Assembly: GCF_004795105.1 (NCBI RefSeq)
Contig: NZ_SSBL01000009.1
Location: forward strand, 1 to 64,000
Direction of reading: 5' to 3'
From: Streptomyces sp. A0642
Lineage (GTDB): Bacteria; Actinomycetota; Actinomycetes; Streptomycetales; Streptomycetaceae
Length of the DNA: 64,000 bases
The stretch's first letter is position 1. Every line of letters begins with the position of its first letter. Of the stretch, positions 16,142 through 23,797 are shown piece after piece. The translations under genes were made by a program, and so were the position numbers. The notes beneath the pieces are model-generated. The model made no database searches, was not told the DNA's origin, and saw only the letters and a program-made list of their open reading frames with translations.

Positions 16142-16702
16142 ATGGAAGCACCGCACAACAGCCCGGCGGCCGAGCTCGCCGCAGGCGCCGCCCGCGACGC
16201 CGTCACCGTCACGCTGGCCGTGGAATCCCCCGAACAGATGCAGGCCCTGGGCCGCCGGATCTCCGGTGTGCTGCGCCCCGGCGACCTGGTGATGCTCAGC
16301 GGCGAACTCGGCGCCGGGAAGACGACCCTGACCCGTGGTCTCGGCGAGGGCCTCGGCGTGCGCGGCGCCGTCACGTCCCCCACCTTCGTGATCGCCCGCG
16401 TACACCCGTCGCTCGGCGACGGTCCGGCGCTCGTCCACGTCGACGCGTACCGCCTGGGCGGCGGGCTCGACGAGATGGAGGACCTGGACCTCGACGTGTC
16501 GCTGCCGGACTCGGTGGTCGTCGTGGAGTGGGGCGAGGGCAAGGTCGAGGAGCTCTCCGAGGACCGGCTCCACGTGCGGATCGACCGCGCGGTCGGCGAC
16601 ACGGACGACGAGCGGCGCGAGGTGAAACTCGTGGGCATCGGCACGAGGTGGGCGGGGCTGCGCAACGATTCCTGGGCCCCGTGGGCCGTGGCCGGGGCCT
16701 GA
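16142..16702 (+). CDS. tsaE: tRNA t6A biosynthesis ATPase
   Basis: TsaE (YjeE) is the ATPase that resets the TsaBD complex making threonylcarbamoyladenosine at tRNA position 37. The Walker A motif GELGAGKTTLTRGLG and the Walker B-like VHVDAYRL and VVVEWGEG strands are present. The length is 186 residues from the ATG at 16142, which I chose over a TTG nine bases upstream. TAACGT lies eight bases before the ATG and there is no clear Shine-Dalgarno, so the mRNA may be leaderless. tsaB, rimI and tsaD follow within 2.3 kb. Confidence 0.94.
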   Translation: MEAPHNSPAAELAAGAARDAVTVTLAVESPEQMQALGRRISGVLRPGDLVMLSGELGAGKTTLTRGLGEGLGVRGAVTSPTFVIARVHPSLGDGPALVHVDAYRLGGGLDEMEDLDLDVSLPDSVVVVEWGEGKVEELSEDRLHVRIDRAVGDTDDERREVKLVGIGTRWAGLRNDSWAPWAVAGA

Positions 16703-16794
16703 GAGGCCGGCCGCCACGGGCCGCGTTTCCGACAGGGTGTCGGCATATTGTTGCGCGGGGCGGTGCGGGCGTGGTGACATGGAGGACGAGAGCA

Positions 16795-16815
16795 GGTTAG
16801 GTCTGCCTAACCGTG
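16795..16815. promoter_or_regulatory. Candidate DmdR1/IdeR iron box
   Basis: GGTTAGG (16795-16801) and CCTAACC (16806-16812) form a perfect inverted repeat with a 4-nt centre. Over 16797-16815 the sequence matches the 19-bp iron-box consensus TTAGGTTAGCCTAACCTAA at 14 positions. It lies 28 bases before the ATG of a 56-codon gene, where a repressor could block transcription. Confidence 0.5.
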
Positions 16816-16843
16816 CCTTCCACCGGAGCTCAAGGAGGCGTCC

Positions 16844-17014
16844 ATGCCGGCATCCGAGCACGACGTGCAGCCACCGCGGGCGGTATCGATGAGAGACCTG
16901 CTCGCGGCGGGGGCGGCGGCCGACGCGGTCTCCACCCCGCCCGCCCCGCGCCCGCGCGGCACGGCGCCCGCACCCCGGGGAGGCCCGGGAACGAACCCCC
17001 CGAAGCGGGCCTGA
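16844..17014 (+). CDS. Small protein behind an iron-box-like site
   Basis: A 56-codon ORF with a near-perfect ribosome binding site (AAGGAGG, six bases before the ATG). The product starts MPASEHDVQPPRAVSMRDLLA and ends in a Pro/Arg-rich, probably disordered tail with no hydrophobic segment. I do not recognise a domain, although the N-terminal half resembles a small protein I have seen conserved in Streptomyces. The gene lies between tsaE and a convergent degenerate L,D-transpeptidase. The inverted repeat upstream suggests iron-dependent control (inference). Confidence 0.6.
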   Translation: MPASEHDVQPPRAVSMRDLLAAGAAADAVSTPPAPRPRGTAPAPRGGPGTNPPKRA

Positions 17015-17098
17015 GCCTCGTCCGCTCACCCGCCGGGGGAGGACGATCCGAGCTGTCGCCCCCACTGGCGGACGGCGCCGACGGCGGCCGTTCATCCG

Positions 17099-17659
17099 TT
17101 ACGGGACGACGACGACCTTCGCGCCGACCGTGGCGAACGTCCACACCGCGTCGCCGTCCGCGCGGGACATGCGCACCCCGCCCGCCTTCAGCGTCGGGTC
17201 CGGGCTCTCCATCGAGCCGTCCTGCGCGGCGCTGAAGCCGATGGCCACGTCGTCGTTGGACGCGAACCGGACCACGTGCTCGATCGGCACCCCGTCGGAG
17301 CCCGTGACACGGCCGGAGCGCGAGGTCACCCGGTAGGTGCCCGGCAGCGCGCTCACCGCACTCGGCATCACCTTGAAGGTCCGGGTGGACTTGTTCTGCG
17401 CGTCCACCAGCCACACCCGGCGGTCACTCAGCGCGTACACCACACGCGGGCCCGTCCCGGACGCGGCGGGGACCGCCAGCGGGTTCTTCTTCGGCTTCGG
17501 ACGGGCGCTGCCGCCCGGGGCCGGGGCGCTGCTGGACGCCTTCGGCCTGGCCCCGAGGTCGTCGGGGACGTTCGCCGACGCCTGGTAGGCCAGGAAGCCG
17601 ACCGCGGCGACGGCCGCCGCGGTGAGTGCGGCCACGATTCCCGAGCTGCCCCTAGCCAC
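17099..17659 (-). CDS. Degenerate L,D-transpeptidase (YkuD)-like membrane-anchored protein
   Basis: A 186-residue protein with an N-terminal signal-anchor (about 7-28), a Pro/Ser/Lys-rich linker (30-65) and a C-terminal domain (72-186) whose strand pattern resembles YkuD: VYALSDRRVWLVDA, ALPGTYRVTSRSG, EHVVRFASN and a final GAKVVVVP. The catalytic SHGCVR motif is replaced by KAGGVR (158-163), so both the histidine and the nucleophilic cysteine are missing. A binding or structural role at the cell surface is more likely than cross-linking. GTG start with AAAGAGG upstream. It is convergent to the small ORF and divergent from tsaB. Confidence 0.78.
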   Translation of the reverse strand: MARGSSGIVAALTAAAVAAVGFLAYQASANVPDDLGARPKASSSAPAPGGSARPKPKKNPLAVPAASGTGPRVVYALSDRRVWLVDAQNKSTRTFKVMPSAVSALPGTYRVTSRSGRVTGSDGVPIEHVVRFASNDDVAIGFSAAQDGSMESPDPTLKAGGVRMSRADGDAVWTFATVGAKVVVVP

Positions 17660-17791
17660 CGTGCGCCTCTTTCGCCGTCGTATGTCGTACAAGCGTTTAC
17701 ACGTACTCCGCGTATACCCGGTGACGGTAGCACCGGAGCCACCTCGTCCCGGGACGCCGTACGGGGCGCGGTACCGCCCGCGCCGGAGCCG

Positions 17792-17797
17792 TAGGCT
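17792..17797 (+). promoter_or_regulatory. Probable -10 of leaderless tsaB promoter
   Basis: TAGGCT ends six bases before the GTG at 17804, with no Shine-Dalgarno between, so the transcript likely begins at the start codon. Confidence 0.45.
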
Positions 17798-17803
17798 GTT
17801 TGC

Positions 17804-18466
17804 GTGCTCTTGCTCGCAATGGATACCGCCACCCCTGCCGTCACCGTCGCCCTCCACGACGGGACCCGCGTCGTCGCCGAGTCCGGTCAGGTCGACGCCC
17901 GAAGGCACGGGGAGCTGCTGCTGCCCACCGTCGACCGGGTCCTCGCCGAGGCCGGAGTGGCCCTCGACACCGTGACGGACCTGGTCGTGGGCGTCGGACC
18001 CGGCCCGTACACGGGACTGCGGGTCGGCCTGGTGACGGCCGCCACGTTCGGCTCGGCGCTGTCCGTGCCCGTGCACGGGATCTGCACCCTGGACGGCCTC
18101 GCGTACGCCGCGGGGCAGGCCGGGGTGGCGGGCCCGTTCGCCGTCGCGACGGACGCCCGCCGCAAAGAGGTCTACTGGGCGCGGTACGAGGACCCCCTCA
18201 CCCGGACCGGTGAACCCGCCGTCGACCGGCCCGCCGACATCGCCGAGCGGCTCGCCGGCCTCCCCGTCGTCGGGGCGGGCGCGGTGCTCTACCCCGACGC
18301 GTTCCCGGACGCGCGCGGCCCCGAGCACGTCGCCGCCGGTGCGCTGGCCGCCCTCGCCGCCGAACGCCTCGCCGCGGGCGCCGGCCTGCTGCCGCCTCAG
18401 CCTCTCTACCTGCGCAGGCCCGACGCGCAGGTCCCGAAGAACTACAAGGTGGTCACCCCGAAGTGA
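17804..18466 (+). CDS. tsaB: t6A biosynthesis protein TsaB
   Basis: Non-catalytic partner of TsaD in tRNA t6A37 synthesis. The 220-residue product has the ASKHA fold start LLLAMDTATPAVTVAL and the GVGPGPYTGLRVGL segment typical of TsaB. It lacks the metal-binding histidines of TsaD. GTG start with a likely leaderless promoter. Its TGA overlaps the GTG of rimI by four bases (GTGA), so the two are translationally coupled. Confidence 0.95.
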   Translation: MLLLAMDTATPAVTVALHDGTRVVAESGQVDARRHGELLLPTVDRVLAEAGVALDTVTDLVVGVGPGPYTGLRVGLVTAATFGSALSVPVHGICTLDGLAYAAGQAGVAGPFAVATDARRKEVYWARYEDPLTRTGEPAVDRPADIAERLAGLPVVGAGAVLYPDAFPDARGPEHVAAGALAALAAERLAAGAGLLPPQPLYLRRPDAQVPKNYKVVTPK

Positions 18467-18966
18467 CCGCCACGACCGCAGTGCTGCGCGAGATGCGCTG
18501 GTGGGACATCGACCCGGTGCTGGAGCTCGAGCACGAGCTGTTCCCGGACGACGCCTGGTCGGCCGGCATGTTCTGGTCCGAGCTGGCGCACTCCCGCGGC
18601 CCGCACGCCACCCGCCGCTACGTGGTCGCCGAGGACCCGGTCAGCGGCCGGATCGTCGGATACGCGGGCCTCGCGGCGGCCGGCGACCTCGCCGACGTAC
18701 AGACGATCGGCGTCACCCGCGCCCACTGGGGCGGCGGGCTCGGCGCCGAGCTGCTGACCGACCTGCTGAAGCACGCCACGGCATTCGAGTGCGCCGAGGT
18801 GCTGCTGGAGGTCCGCGTCGACAACACCCGGGCGCAGAAGCTGTACGAACGCTTCGGTTTCGAGCCCATCGGCTTCCGCCGCGGCTACTACCAGCCGGGC
18901 AACATCGACGCACTCGTCATGCGCCTCCACGTACAAGAGCACGTACAAGAAAACGAGACTGACTGA
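18463..18966 (+). CDS. rimI: Ribosomal protein S18-alanine N-acetyltransferase
   Basis: GNAT-family acetyltransferase, 167 residues. It has the acetyl-CoA loop region VTRAHWGGGLGAELL and the C-terminal LEVRVDNTRAQKLYERFGF typical of RimI, which acetylates the N-terminus of ribosomal protein S18. It overlaps tsaB by four bases upstream and tsaD by one base downstream, the usual tsaB-rimI-tsaD operon. The tail HVQEHVQENETD contains a small internal duplication. Confidence 0.93.
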   Translation: MTATTAVLREMRWWDIDPVLELEHELFPDDAWSAGMFWSELAHSRGPHATRRYVVAEDPVSGRIVGYAGLAAAGDLADVQTIGVTRAHWGGGLGAELLTDLLKHATAFECAEVLLEVRVDNTRAQKLYERFGFEPIGFRRGYYQPGNIDALVMRLHVQEHVQENETD

Positions 18967-20069
18967 TGGCTGACGAACCGCTCGTACTCGGCATCGAGAC
19001 CTCCTGCGACGAGACCGGCGTCGGTATCGTCCGCGGCACGACGCTGCTCGCCGACGCCGTCGCGTCCAGCGTCGACACGCACGCCCGCTTCGGCGGCGTC
19101 GTCCCGGAGATCGCCTCCCGCGCGCACCTGGAGGCGATGGTCCCCACGATCGAGCGCGCCCTGAAGGAGGCCGGGGTCAGCGGACGCGACCTCGACGGCA
19201 TCTCCGTCACCGCGGGACCCGGACTCGCCGGCGCCCTGCTCGTCGGCGTCTCGGCGGCCAAGGCGTACGCGTACGCGCTGAACAAGCCCCTCTACGGGGT
19301 GAACCACCTGGCCTCGCACATCTGCGTCGACCAGCTGGAGCACGGCCCGCTCCCCGAGCCCACGATGGCGCTGCTGGTCAGCGGCGGCCACTCCTCGCTC
19401 CTGCTCGCACCCGACATCACCAACGACGTGCGGCCGCTCGGCGCGACCATCGACGACGCGGCGGGCGAGGCCTTCGACAAGATCGCCCGGGTGCTGGACC
19501 TCGGCTTCCCCGGCGGTCCGGTCATCGACCGCCTCGCCAGGGAGGGCGACCCGAAGGCCATCGCGTTCCCGCGTGGTCTGAGCGGCTCGCGCGACCCCGC
19601 GTACGACTTCTCCTTCTCCGGCCTGAAGACCTCCGTCGCCCGCTGGATCGAGGCGAAGCGGGCCGCGGGCGAGGACGTGCCGGTACGGGACGTGGCCGCG
19701 TCCTTCCAGGAGGCCGTGGTGGACGTGCTCACCCGGAAGGCCGTCCGCGCCTGCAAGGACGAGGGCGTCGACCACCTGATGATCGGCGGCGGCGTCGCGG
19801 CGAACTCACGGCTGCGGGCCCTCGCCGAGGAGCGGTGCGAGCGGGCCGGCATCCGGCTGCGCGTCCCGCGCCCCGGACTGTGCACCGACAACGGCGCCAT
19901 GGTCGCCGCGCTGGGCGCGGAGATGGTGGCCCGCAACCGGCCCGCCTCCGACCTGGAGCTCTCGGCCGACTCCTCGCTGCCCGTCACCGAGACCCACGTC
20001 CCGGGCGTGGGCCACACCCCCACGCACGACCATGTGCACGAGGTCAGCAAGGACAACCTGTACTCATGA
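18966..20069 (+). CDS. tsaD: tRNA N6-threonylcarbamoyltransferase
   Basis: Transfers the threonylcarbamoyl group from threonylcarbamoyl-AMP to A37 of ANN-decoding tRNAs. The 367-residue product begins VLGIETSCDETGVGIV and has the metal-binding histidines in GVNHLASHI, then LLVSGGHSSLL and the C-terminal LCTDNGAMVA motif. It shares one base with the rimI stop. The C-terminal tail after residue 335 (His-containing) is longer than in E. coli and looks unstructured. Confidence 0.96.
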   Translation: MADEPLVLGIETSCDETGVGIVRGTTLLADAVASSVDTHARFGGVVPEIASRAHLEAMVPTIERALKEAGVSGRDLDGISVTAGPGLAGALLVGVSAAKAYAYALNKPLYGVNHLASHICVDQLEHGPLPEPTMALLVSGGHSSLLLAPDITNDVRPLGATIDDAAGEAFDKIARVLDLGFPGGPVIDRLAREGDPKAIAFPRGLSGSRDPAYDFSFSGLKTSVARWIEAKRAAGEDVPVRDVAASFQEAVVDVLTRKAVRACKDEGVDHLMIGGGVAANSRLRALAEERCERAGIRLRVPRPGLCTDNGAMVAALGAEMVARNRPASDLELSADSSLPVTETHVPGVGHTPTHDHVHEVSKDNLYS

Positions 20070-20344
20070 GCGGGACGACGGTCGCGCTGATGTGGGAGGC
20101 CCGGGCCGCCGAGGGCCGGGGCGCGGAACTGCTGGAGTGGGCCCGCGCCCGCACCGGCGAGCTGGCACGCACCCCGCTGCGCGGCGAGCTGCTGCGCGCC
20201 CCGCAGGACCGCGTCCTGGTCATCACCTGGTGGGATGCGGCGTACGGCGACGAGCTGCCCGAGCTGCCCGAACCGGCCCCCGGGATCCTCGCCAGGCCGG
20301 TGCACCGCTGGCGCTTCGAGTCCCTCGGCCCGGCGGGCGGCTGA
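20066..20344 (+). CDS. Small conserved protein coupled to tsaD
   Basis: A 92-residue soluble protein, MSGTTVALMWEARAAEG onward, whose alternating pattern suggests a small ferredoxin-like alpha/beta fold. The ATG overlaps the tsaD stop (ATGA), so it is translated from the same mRNA. I do not recognise a domain with confidence. Its position at the end of the t6A operon says only that it is co-expressed. Confidence 0.75.
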   Translation: MSGTTVALMWEARAAEGRGAELLEWARARTGELARTPLRGELLRAPQDRVLVITWWDAAYGDELPELPEPAPGILARPVHRWRFESLGPAGG

Positions 20345-20401
20345 GGAGCGCGACCCCCCGGTGGCCGGTCCGGAAACTTCTCAGAAGAATTCCGGGGAGG
20401 C

Positions 20402-20428
20402 TGTCGATCCGGACGTCTCCCGTTCGAC
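20402..20428 (+). promoter_or_regulatory. ECF42-type promoter of the DGPF gene
   Basis: TGTCGA (20402-20407), 17 bp, CGAC (20425-20428). As I recall it, the ECF42 motif reported in S. venezuelae is TGTCGA at -35 and CG(A/T)C at -10. The site lies 51 bases before the ATG of the DGPF gene and upstream of the ECF42 sigma gene. Confidence 0.7.
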
Positions 20429-20479
20429 GCACAGGTGAGAGGCGGGGAAAGCCCCCGCCCTCCCGACCGAGGAGTCACC

Positions 20480-20836
20480 ATGCCGCGCTTCATGTCCCTC
20501 ATCCGCATCGACGAGCAGGCGGCGGCCGGCTTCGAGCCCGATCCCGGCTTCGACGAGCGGGTCACCGCCCTCTTCGAGGAGATCACCAAGGCGGGCGTGA
20601 TGCTGGAGACGGCCGGCCTCACCCCGACCGCCCAGGGCACCCGGGTCCACTGGTCCGGGGGCGAGCTCAGCCACACCGACGGGCCGTTCACCGAGACGAA
20701 GGAAGTCGTCGGCGGGTACGCCATCCTCCAGTGCAAGGACAAGGCGGAGGCACTGGAGTGGGCCAGTAGGTTCCTCCAGGTGCACCCGGAGAGCTGGACC
20801 GTCACCTGCGAGGTCCGCGCCATCGACGAGGCCTGA
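20480..20836 (+). CDS. YCII-related (DGPF) domain protein
   Basis: A 118-residue single-domain protein of the YCII-related family. The defining DGPFTETKEVVGGY segment lies near residue 68. These proteins have a dimeric ferredoxin-like fold and no firmly known reaction. They are the standard genetic partners and targets of ECF42 sigma factors, and one such factor follows 49 bp downstream. ATG with GAGGAG six bases upstream. Confidence 0.92.
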   Translation: MPRFMSLIRIDEQAAAGFEPDPGFDERVTALFEEITKAGVMLETAGLTPTAQGTRVHWSGGELSHTDGPFTETKEVVGGYAILQCKDKAEALEWASRFLQVHPESWTVTCEVRAIDEA

Positions 20837-20885
20837 GGAGACGCCGGGTCGCGCTTGCCCGGGCCCGGTGCGGCTGCTCTGATGG

Positions 20886-22142
20886 GTGGCCGTGACGGCA
20901 GCGAGCGCGATCGAGACGGTGTTCAGGATCGAGTCCGCGCGGATCATCGCCGGTGTCGCCCGGATCGTCCGGGACGTGGGCATCGCCGAGGAGCTCGCGC
21001 AGGACGCCCTGGTCGCCGCGATGGAGCAGTGGCCGGAGTCGGGCGTCCCGGACAACCCGGGAGCCTGGCTCATGGCCACGGCCAAGCACCGCGCCATCGA
21101 TCTCGTACGCCGCCGGGAGACGTACGCCCGCAAGCTGGCCGAGATGGGCCGCGACCTGGACGGCGTCTCCGCTGAACCCGGCCCCGGCGCCGTGGACCCC
21201 GACGCCATCGACGACGACCTGCTGCGGCTGATCTTCACCGCCTGCCACCCGGTGCTCTCCACCGACGCCCGGATCGCCCTCACCCTTCGGCTGCTGGGCG
21301 GCCTCACCACCGAGGAGATCGCCCGCGCCTTCCTCACCACCGAGCCGGCCGTGGCCCAGCGGATCGTGCGGGCCAAGAGGGCGCTCGGGCGGGCCGGCGT
21401 CCCCTTCGAGGTGCCCTACGGCCCCGAGCGCGCCGCCCGGCTGCGATCGGTGCTCGACGTCATCTACCTGATCTTCAACGAGGGCTACGCCGCCACCGCC
21501 GGCGACGACTGGCTCCGCCCGGGCCTCTGCGAGGACGCGCTGCGCCTGGCCCGGGTGCTGGCCGGGCTGATGCCGGACGAACCCGAGGTGCACGGACTGG
21601 CCGCCCTCCTGGAACTCCAGGCCTCGCGCACCGCGGCCAGGACCGGGCCGGACGGGGCCGCGGTGCTGCTCGCCGACCAGAACCGGGCCCGGTGGGACCG
21701 GCTGCTGATCCGCCGCGGCCTGGCGGCCCTGCTCCGGGCGGGTGACACGGCCGCGAAGGCGGGGCAGCCCCTGGGGCCGTACGCCCTCCAGGCCGCCATC
21801 GCCGCCTGTCACGCCCGGACGGCGCGCTTCGAGGACACCGACTGGGCCGCCATCACCGCCCTCTACGACCGCCTGGCCGTCCTCACCCCGTCACCGGTCG
21901 TCGAGCTCAACCGCGCCGTCGCCGTGTCCATGGCCGAGGGCCCGGCCGCCGGTCTCGCCCTGGTCGACGCCCTCGCCGCCGACCCGGCGCTCAAGGGCTA
22001 CCACTTGCTGCCGAGCGTCCGCGGGGATCTCCTGGAGCGGATGGGGCGTACGGACGAGGCGCGCGCCGAGTTCGTACGCGCGGCGGAGCTCACCCGCAAC
22101 GAACGGGAACGGGCGCTGCTCCTGGGCCGGGCGGGCCGATGA
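20886..22142 (+). CDS. ECF42-group RNA polymerase sigma factor
   Basis: A 418-residue sigma factor: region 2 (about 10-75), region 4 (about 110-165) and a long C-terminal helical extension (170-418) with TPR-like character (ALLELQASRTAARTG, AAITALYDRLAVLTPSPVVELNRAVAV). This is the ECF42/SigI-type architecture, in which the extension is required for activity and no anti-sigma factor is encoded. GTG start at 20886, with an alternative GTG at 20892; the ribosome binding site is weak. Preceded by the DGPF gene and its predicted ECF42 promoter, so the pair is probably autoregulated. Confidence 0.92.
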   Translation: MAVTAASAIETVFRIESARIIAGVARIVRDVGIAEELAQDALVAAMEQWPESGVPDNPGAWLMATAKHRAIDLVRRRETYARKLAEMGRDLDGVSAEPGPGAVDPDAIDDDLLRLIFTACHPVLSTDARIALTLRLLGGLTTEEIARAFLTTEPAVAQRIVRAKRALGRAGVPFEVPYGPERAARLRSVLDVIYLIFNEGYAATAGDDWLRPGLCEDALRLARVLAGLMPDEPEVHGLAALLELQASRTAARTGPDGAAVLLADQNRARWDRLLIRRGLAALLRAGDTAAKAGQPLGPYALQAAIAACHARTARFEDTDWAAITALYDRLAVLTPSPVVELNRAVAVSMAEGPAAGLALVDALAADPALKGYHLLPSVRGDLLERMGRTDEARAEFVRAAELTRNERERALLLGRAGR

Positions 22143-22205
22143 GTTCCGGGCCCGCGACCGGTCTACCTTGCACGGCATTCAGCACCACCGCGTGAGGAGA
22201 AGACC

Positions 22206-22676
22206 ATGCAGAAGGTCACCACGTTCCTGTGGTTCGACAAAAACCAGGCCGAGGAGGCGGCGAACCACTACGTGTCCGTCATCGGCGGTGACTCCCGCAT
22301 CCTCGACGTGACCCGCTGGACGGCGGCGTCGCCGGGTGAGGAGGGAGCGGTGATGACGGTCCGCTTCCAGCTGGACGGCACCGAGTACATCGCCTTCGAC
22401 GGCGGCCCCGAGTTCCCCTTCAGTGAGGCCGTTTCCCTCTCCGTCGACTGCGCCTCGCAGGAGGAGGCGGACCGGCTGTGGGACAAGCTCACCGCGGACG
22501 GCGGACAGGAGAGCCAGTGCGGCTGGCTCAAGGACAGGTTCGGCGTCTCCTGGCAGATCATCCCGCCGGGTCTCGGCGAGGCCCTGACCGACCCGGACCC
22601 GGACAAGGCGGCCCGCGCCATGAAGGCGATGCTCGGGATGAAGCGCCTCGACATCGAGGCCCTGCGCAACGCCTGA
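22206..22676 (+). CDS. VOC/PhnB-like protein
   Basis: A 156-residue protein of the 3-demethylubiquinone-methyltransferase-like branch of the VOC superfamily (MQKVTTFLWFDKNQAEEAANHYVSV at the N-terminus and CGWLKDRFGVSWQIIP near the C-terminus). Such proteins bind small ligands; no specific reaction can be inferred. ATG with GAGGAGA upstream. It lies 63 bp after the ECF42 gene on the same strand and may belong to that stress module, since VOC/PhnB proteins recur beside this sigma group. Confidence 0.86.
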   Translation: MQKVTTFLWFDKNQAEEAANHYVSVIGGDSRILDVTRWTAASPGEEGAVMTVRFQLDGTEYIAFDGGPEFPFSEAVSLSVDCASQEEADRLWDKLTADGGQESQCGWLKDRFGVSWQIIPPGLGEALTDPDPDKAARAMKAMLGMKRLDIEALRNA

Positions 22677-22700
22677 AACGGGCGGTCTAAGGTCTGGCCC

Positions 22701-23366
22701 ATGGCCAACCGACCGGCGCTGCCGCCGCCCCCGCCGCCCGTGGAGATACGCACCTGGCCCGACCGGGGAGCGCTGCTCGCCGACCGGGCCCACATCCTGG
22801 GCGCGCTGGTGAGGATGCACATCGGTCCCGGCCGGTTCGGACTGCTGTGGACGTGGGGGGCGGTCGGTGCGCTCGGCTGGGCGCTGATCGGCGCCGCGTT
22901 CGTCACTTTCGAAGAGTCGTACGACGTCTTCAGCGCCTTCTTCGGCGTCATCATCCTTGCTCTGGGCGCCAGTTGCCTGGTGCCCGCCGTCATCCTCACC
23001 GTCATCGGCCTGCGCCGGGACCAGCGGGTGCGCCGACTCCTCACGCAGTGGGGGGCGTTGGACCGCGACCCGGCGAACGATGCCGCGTACCGGCTGCCCG
23101 GCGTGAGTCTGGTCTGGCTCCTCGGCTCCTTCGCGCTGTGCGCCTTCGGGCTGTACGCCTGCTTCGCGGTGCCGGCGGGCGCCGTCGGGGGCGATGACGG
23201 CTACGGGTTGACGGCCCTGATCATGGGCCTCGGATTCATCGCCTGGCTCATCGGCCTCATCGGCATCACCAAGGCCTTCTGGCACCGGCGTTGGGTCCTG
23301 CGGACACTGCTCGGCGTGGCCGCCCCCGAACCGCTGATCTCCGCGCCGGGCCGTGCCCGGCGCTGA
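22701..23366 (+). CDS. Four-TM membrane protein
   Basis: A 221-residue protein with a Pro-rich N-terminus and four hydrophobic segments (about 50-70, 80-108, 145-165 and 175-195) in two pairs separated by a charged cytoplasmic loop (LRRDQRVRRLLTQWG). I do not recognise the family. It is 24 bp downstream of the VOC gene and 53 bp upstream of another small membrane-anchored gene, so these may be co-transcribed. Confidence 0.75.
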   Translation: MANRPALPPPPPPVEIRTWPDRGALLADRAHILGALVRMHIGPGRFGLLWTWGAVGALGWALIGAAFVTFEESYDVFSAFFGVIILALGASCLVPAVILTVIGLRRDQRVRRLLTQWGALDRDPANDAAYRLPGVSLVWLLGSFALCAFGLYACFAVPAGAVGGDDGYGLTALIMGLGFIAWLIGLIGITKAFWHRRWVLRTLLGVAAPEPLISAPGRARR

Positions 23367-23419
23367 TACCGGCGCTATCCTGCGCGGGGCACGGACGGCT
23401 CCGGGGGAGGGCGGTATTC

Positions 23420-23785
23420 ATGGCGTGGTACTGGTGGGTGCTCATCATCTTCTGGACGGGCGGCTTCGGCTGGGTGGCCGACAACGTCCGTACGGCGCTG
23501 CGCAATCGGCACACCCGCAAGCTGGAACTGCTGGAGGCGGGCCGCCAGGAGCGGCTGGCGGTGGAGGCCGCTCACCGGCCGCCGGAACCGGTCTGCGGCT
23601 GTACGCACCACCTCGCCAAGCACGACAAGCAGGGCAGGTGTCACGAGCGGGTCGAGGTGCCGACCGCGTGGGACGAGCAGAGGAAGCCGGTGCGCTTCGA
23701 GTCCGGGCAGTGCAACTGCCAGCAGTACGTGGGCCCGCAGCCGCTCTCGCAGGTGTACGCGGAGGATCTGACCGACCTCGCCTGA
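23420..23785 (+). CDS. Membrane-anchored Cys/His-rich small protein
   Basis: A 121-residue protein. One N-terminal TM segment (MAWYWWVLIIFWTGGFGWVA) is followed by a basic amphipathic helix (about 28-52) and a Cys/His cluster: CGCTHHLAKHDKQGRCHE, then QCNCQQY. The spacing suggests metal binding. ATG with GGGGGAGG upstream. Convergent with the methyltransferase gene, 12 bp between stops. No function assigned. Confidence 0.75.
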   Translation: MAWYWWVLIIFWTGGFGWVADNVRTALRNRHTRKLELLEAGRQERLAVEAAHRPPEPVCGCTHHLAKHDKQGRCHERVEVPTAWDEQRKPVRFESGQCNCQQYVGPQPLSQVYAEDLTDLA

Positions 23786-23797
23786 GCCCGGCAGCGG

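Noticed and set aside
22175..22205. Possible second ECF42 promoter before the VOC gene
   Set aside because: No TGTCGA element at the right distance; co-transcription from the sigma gene is simpler.
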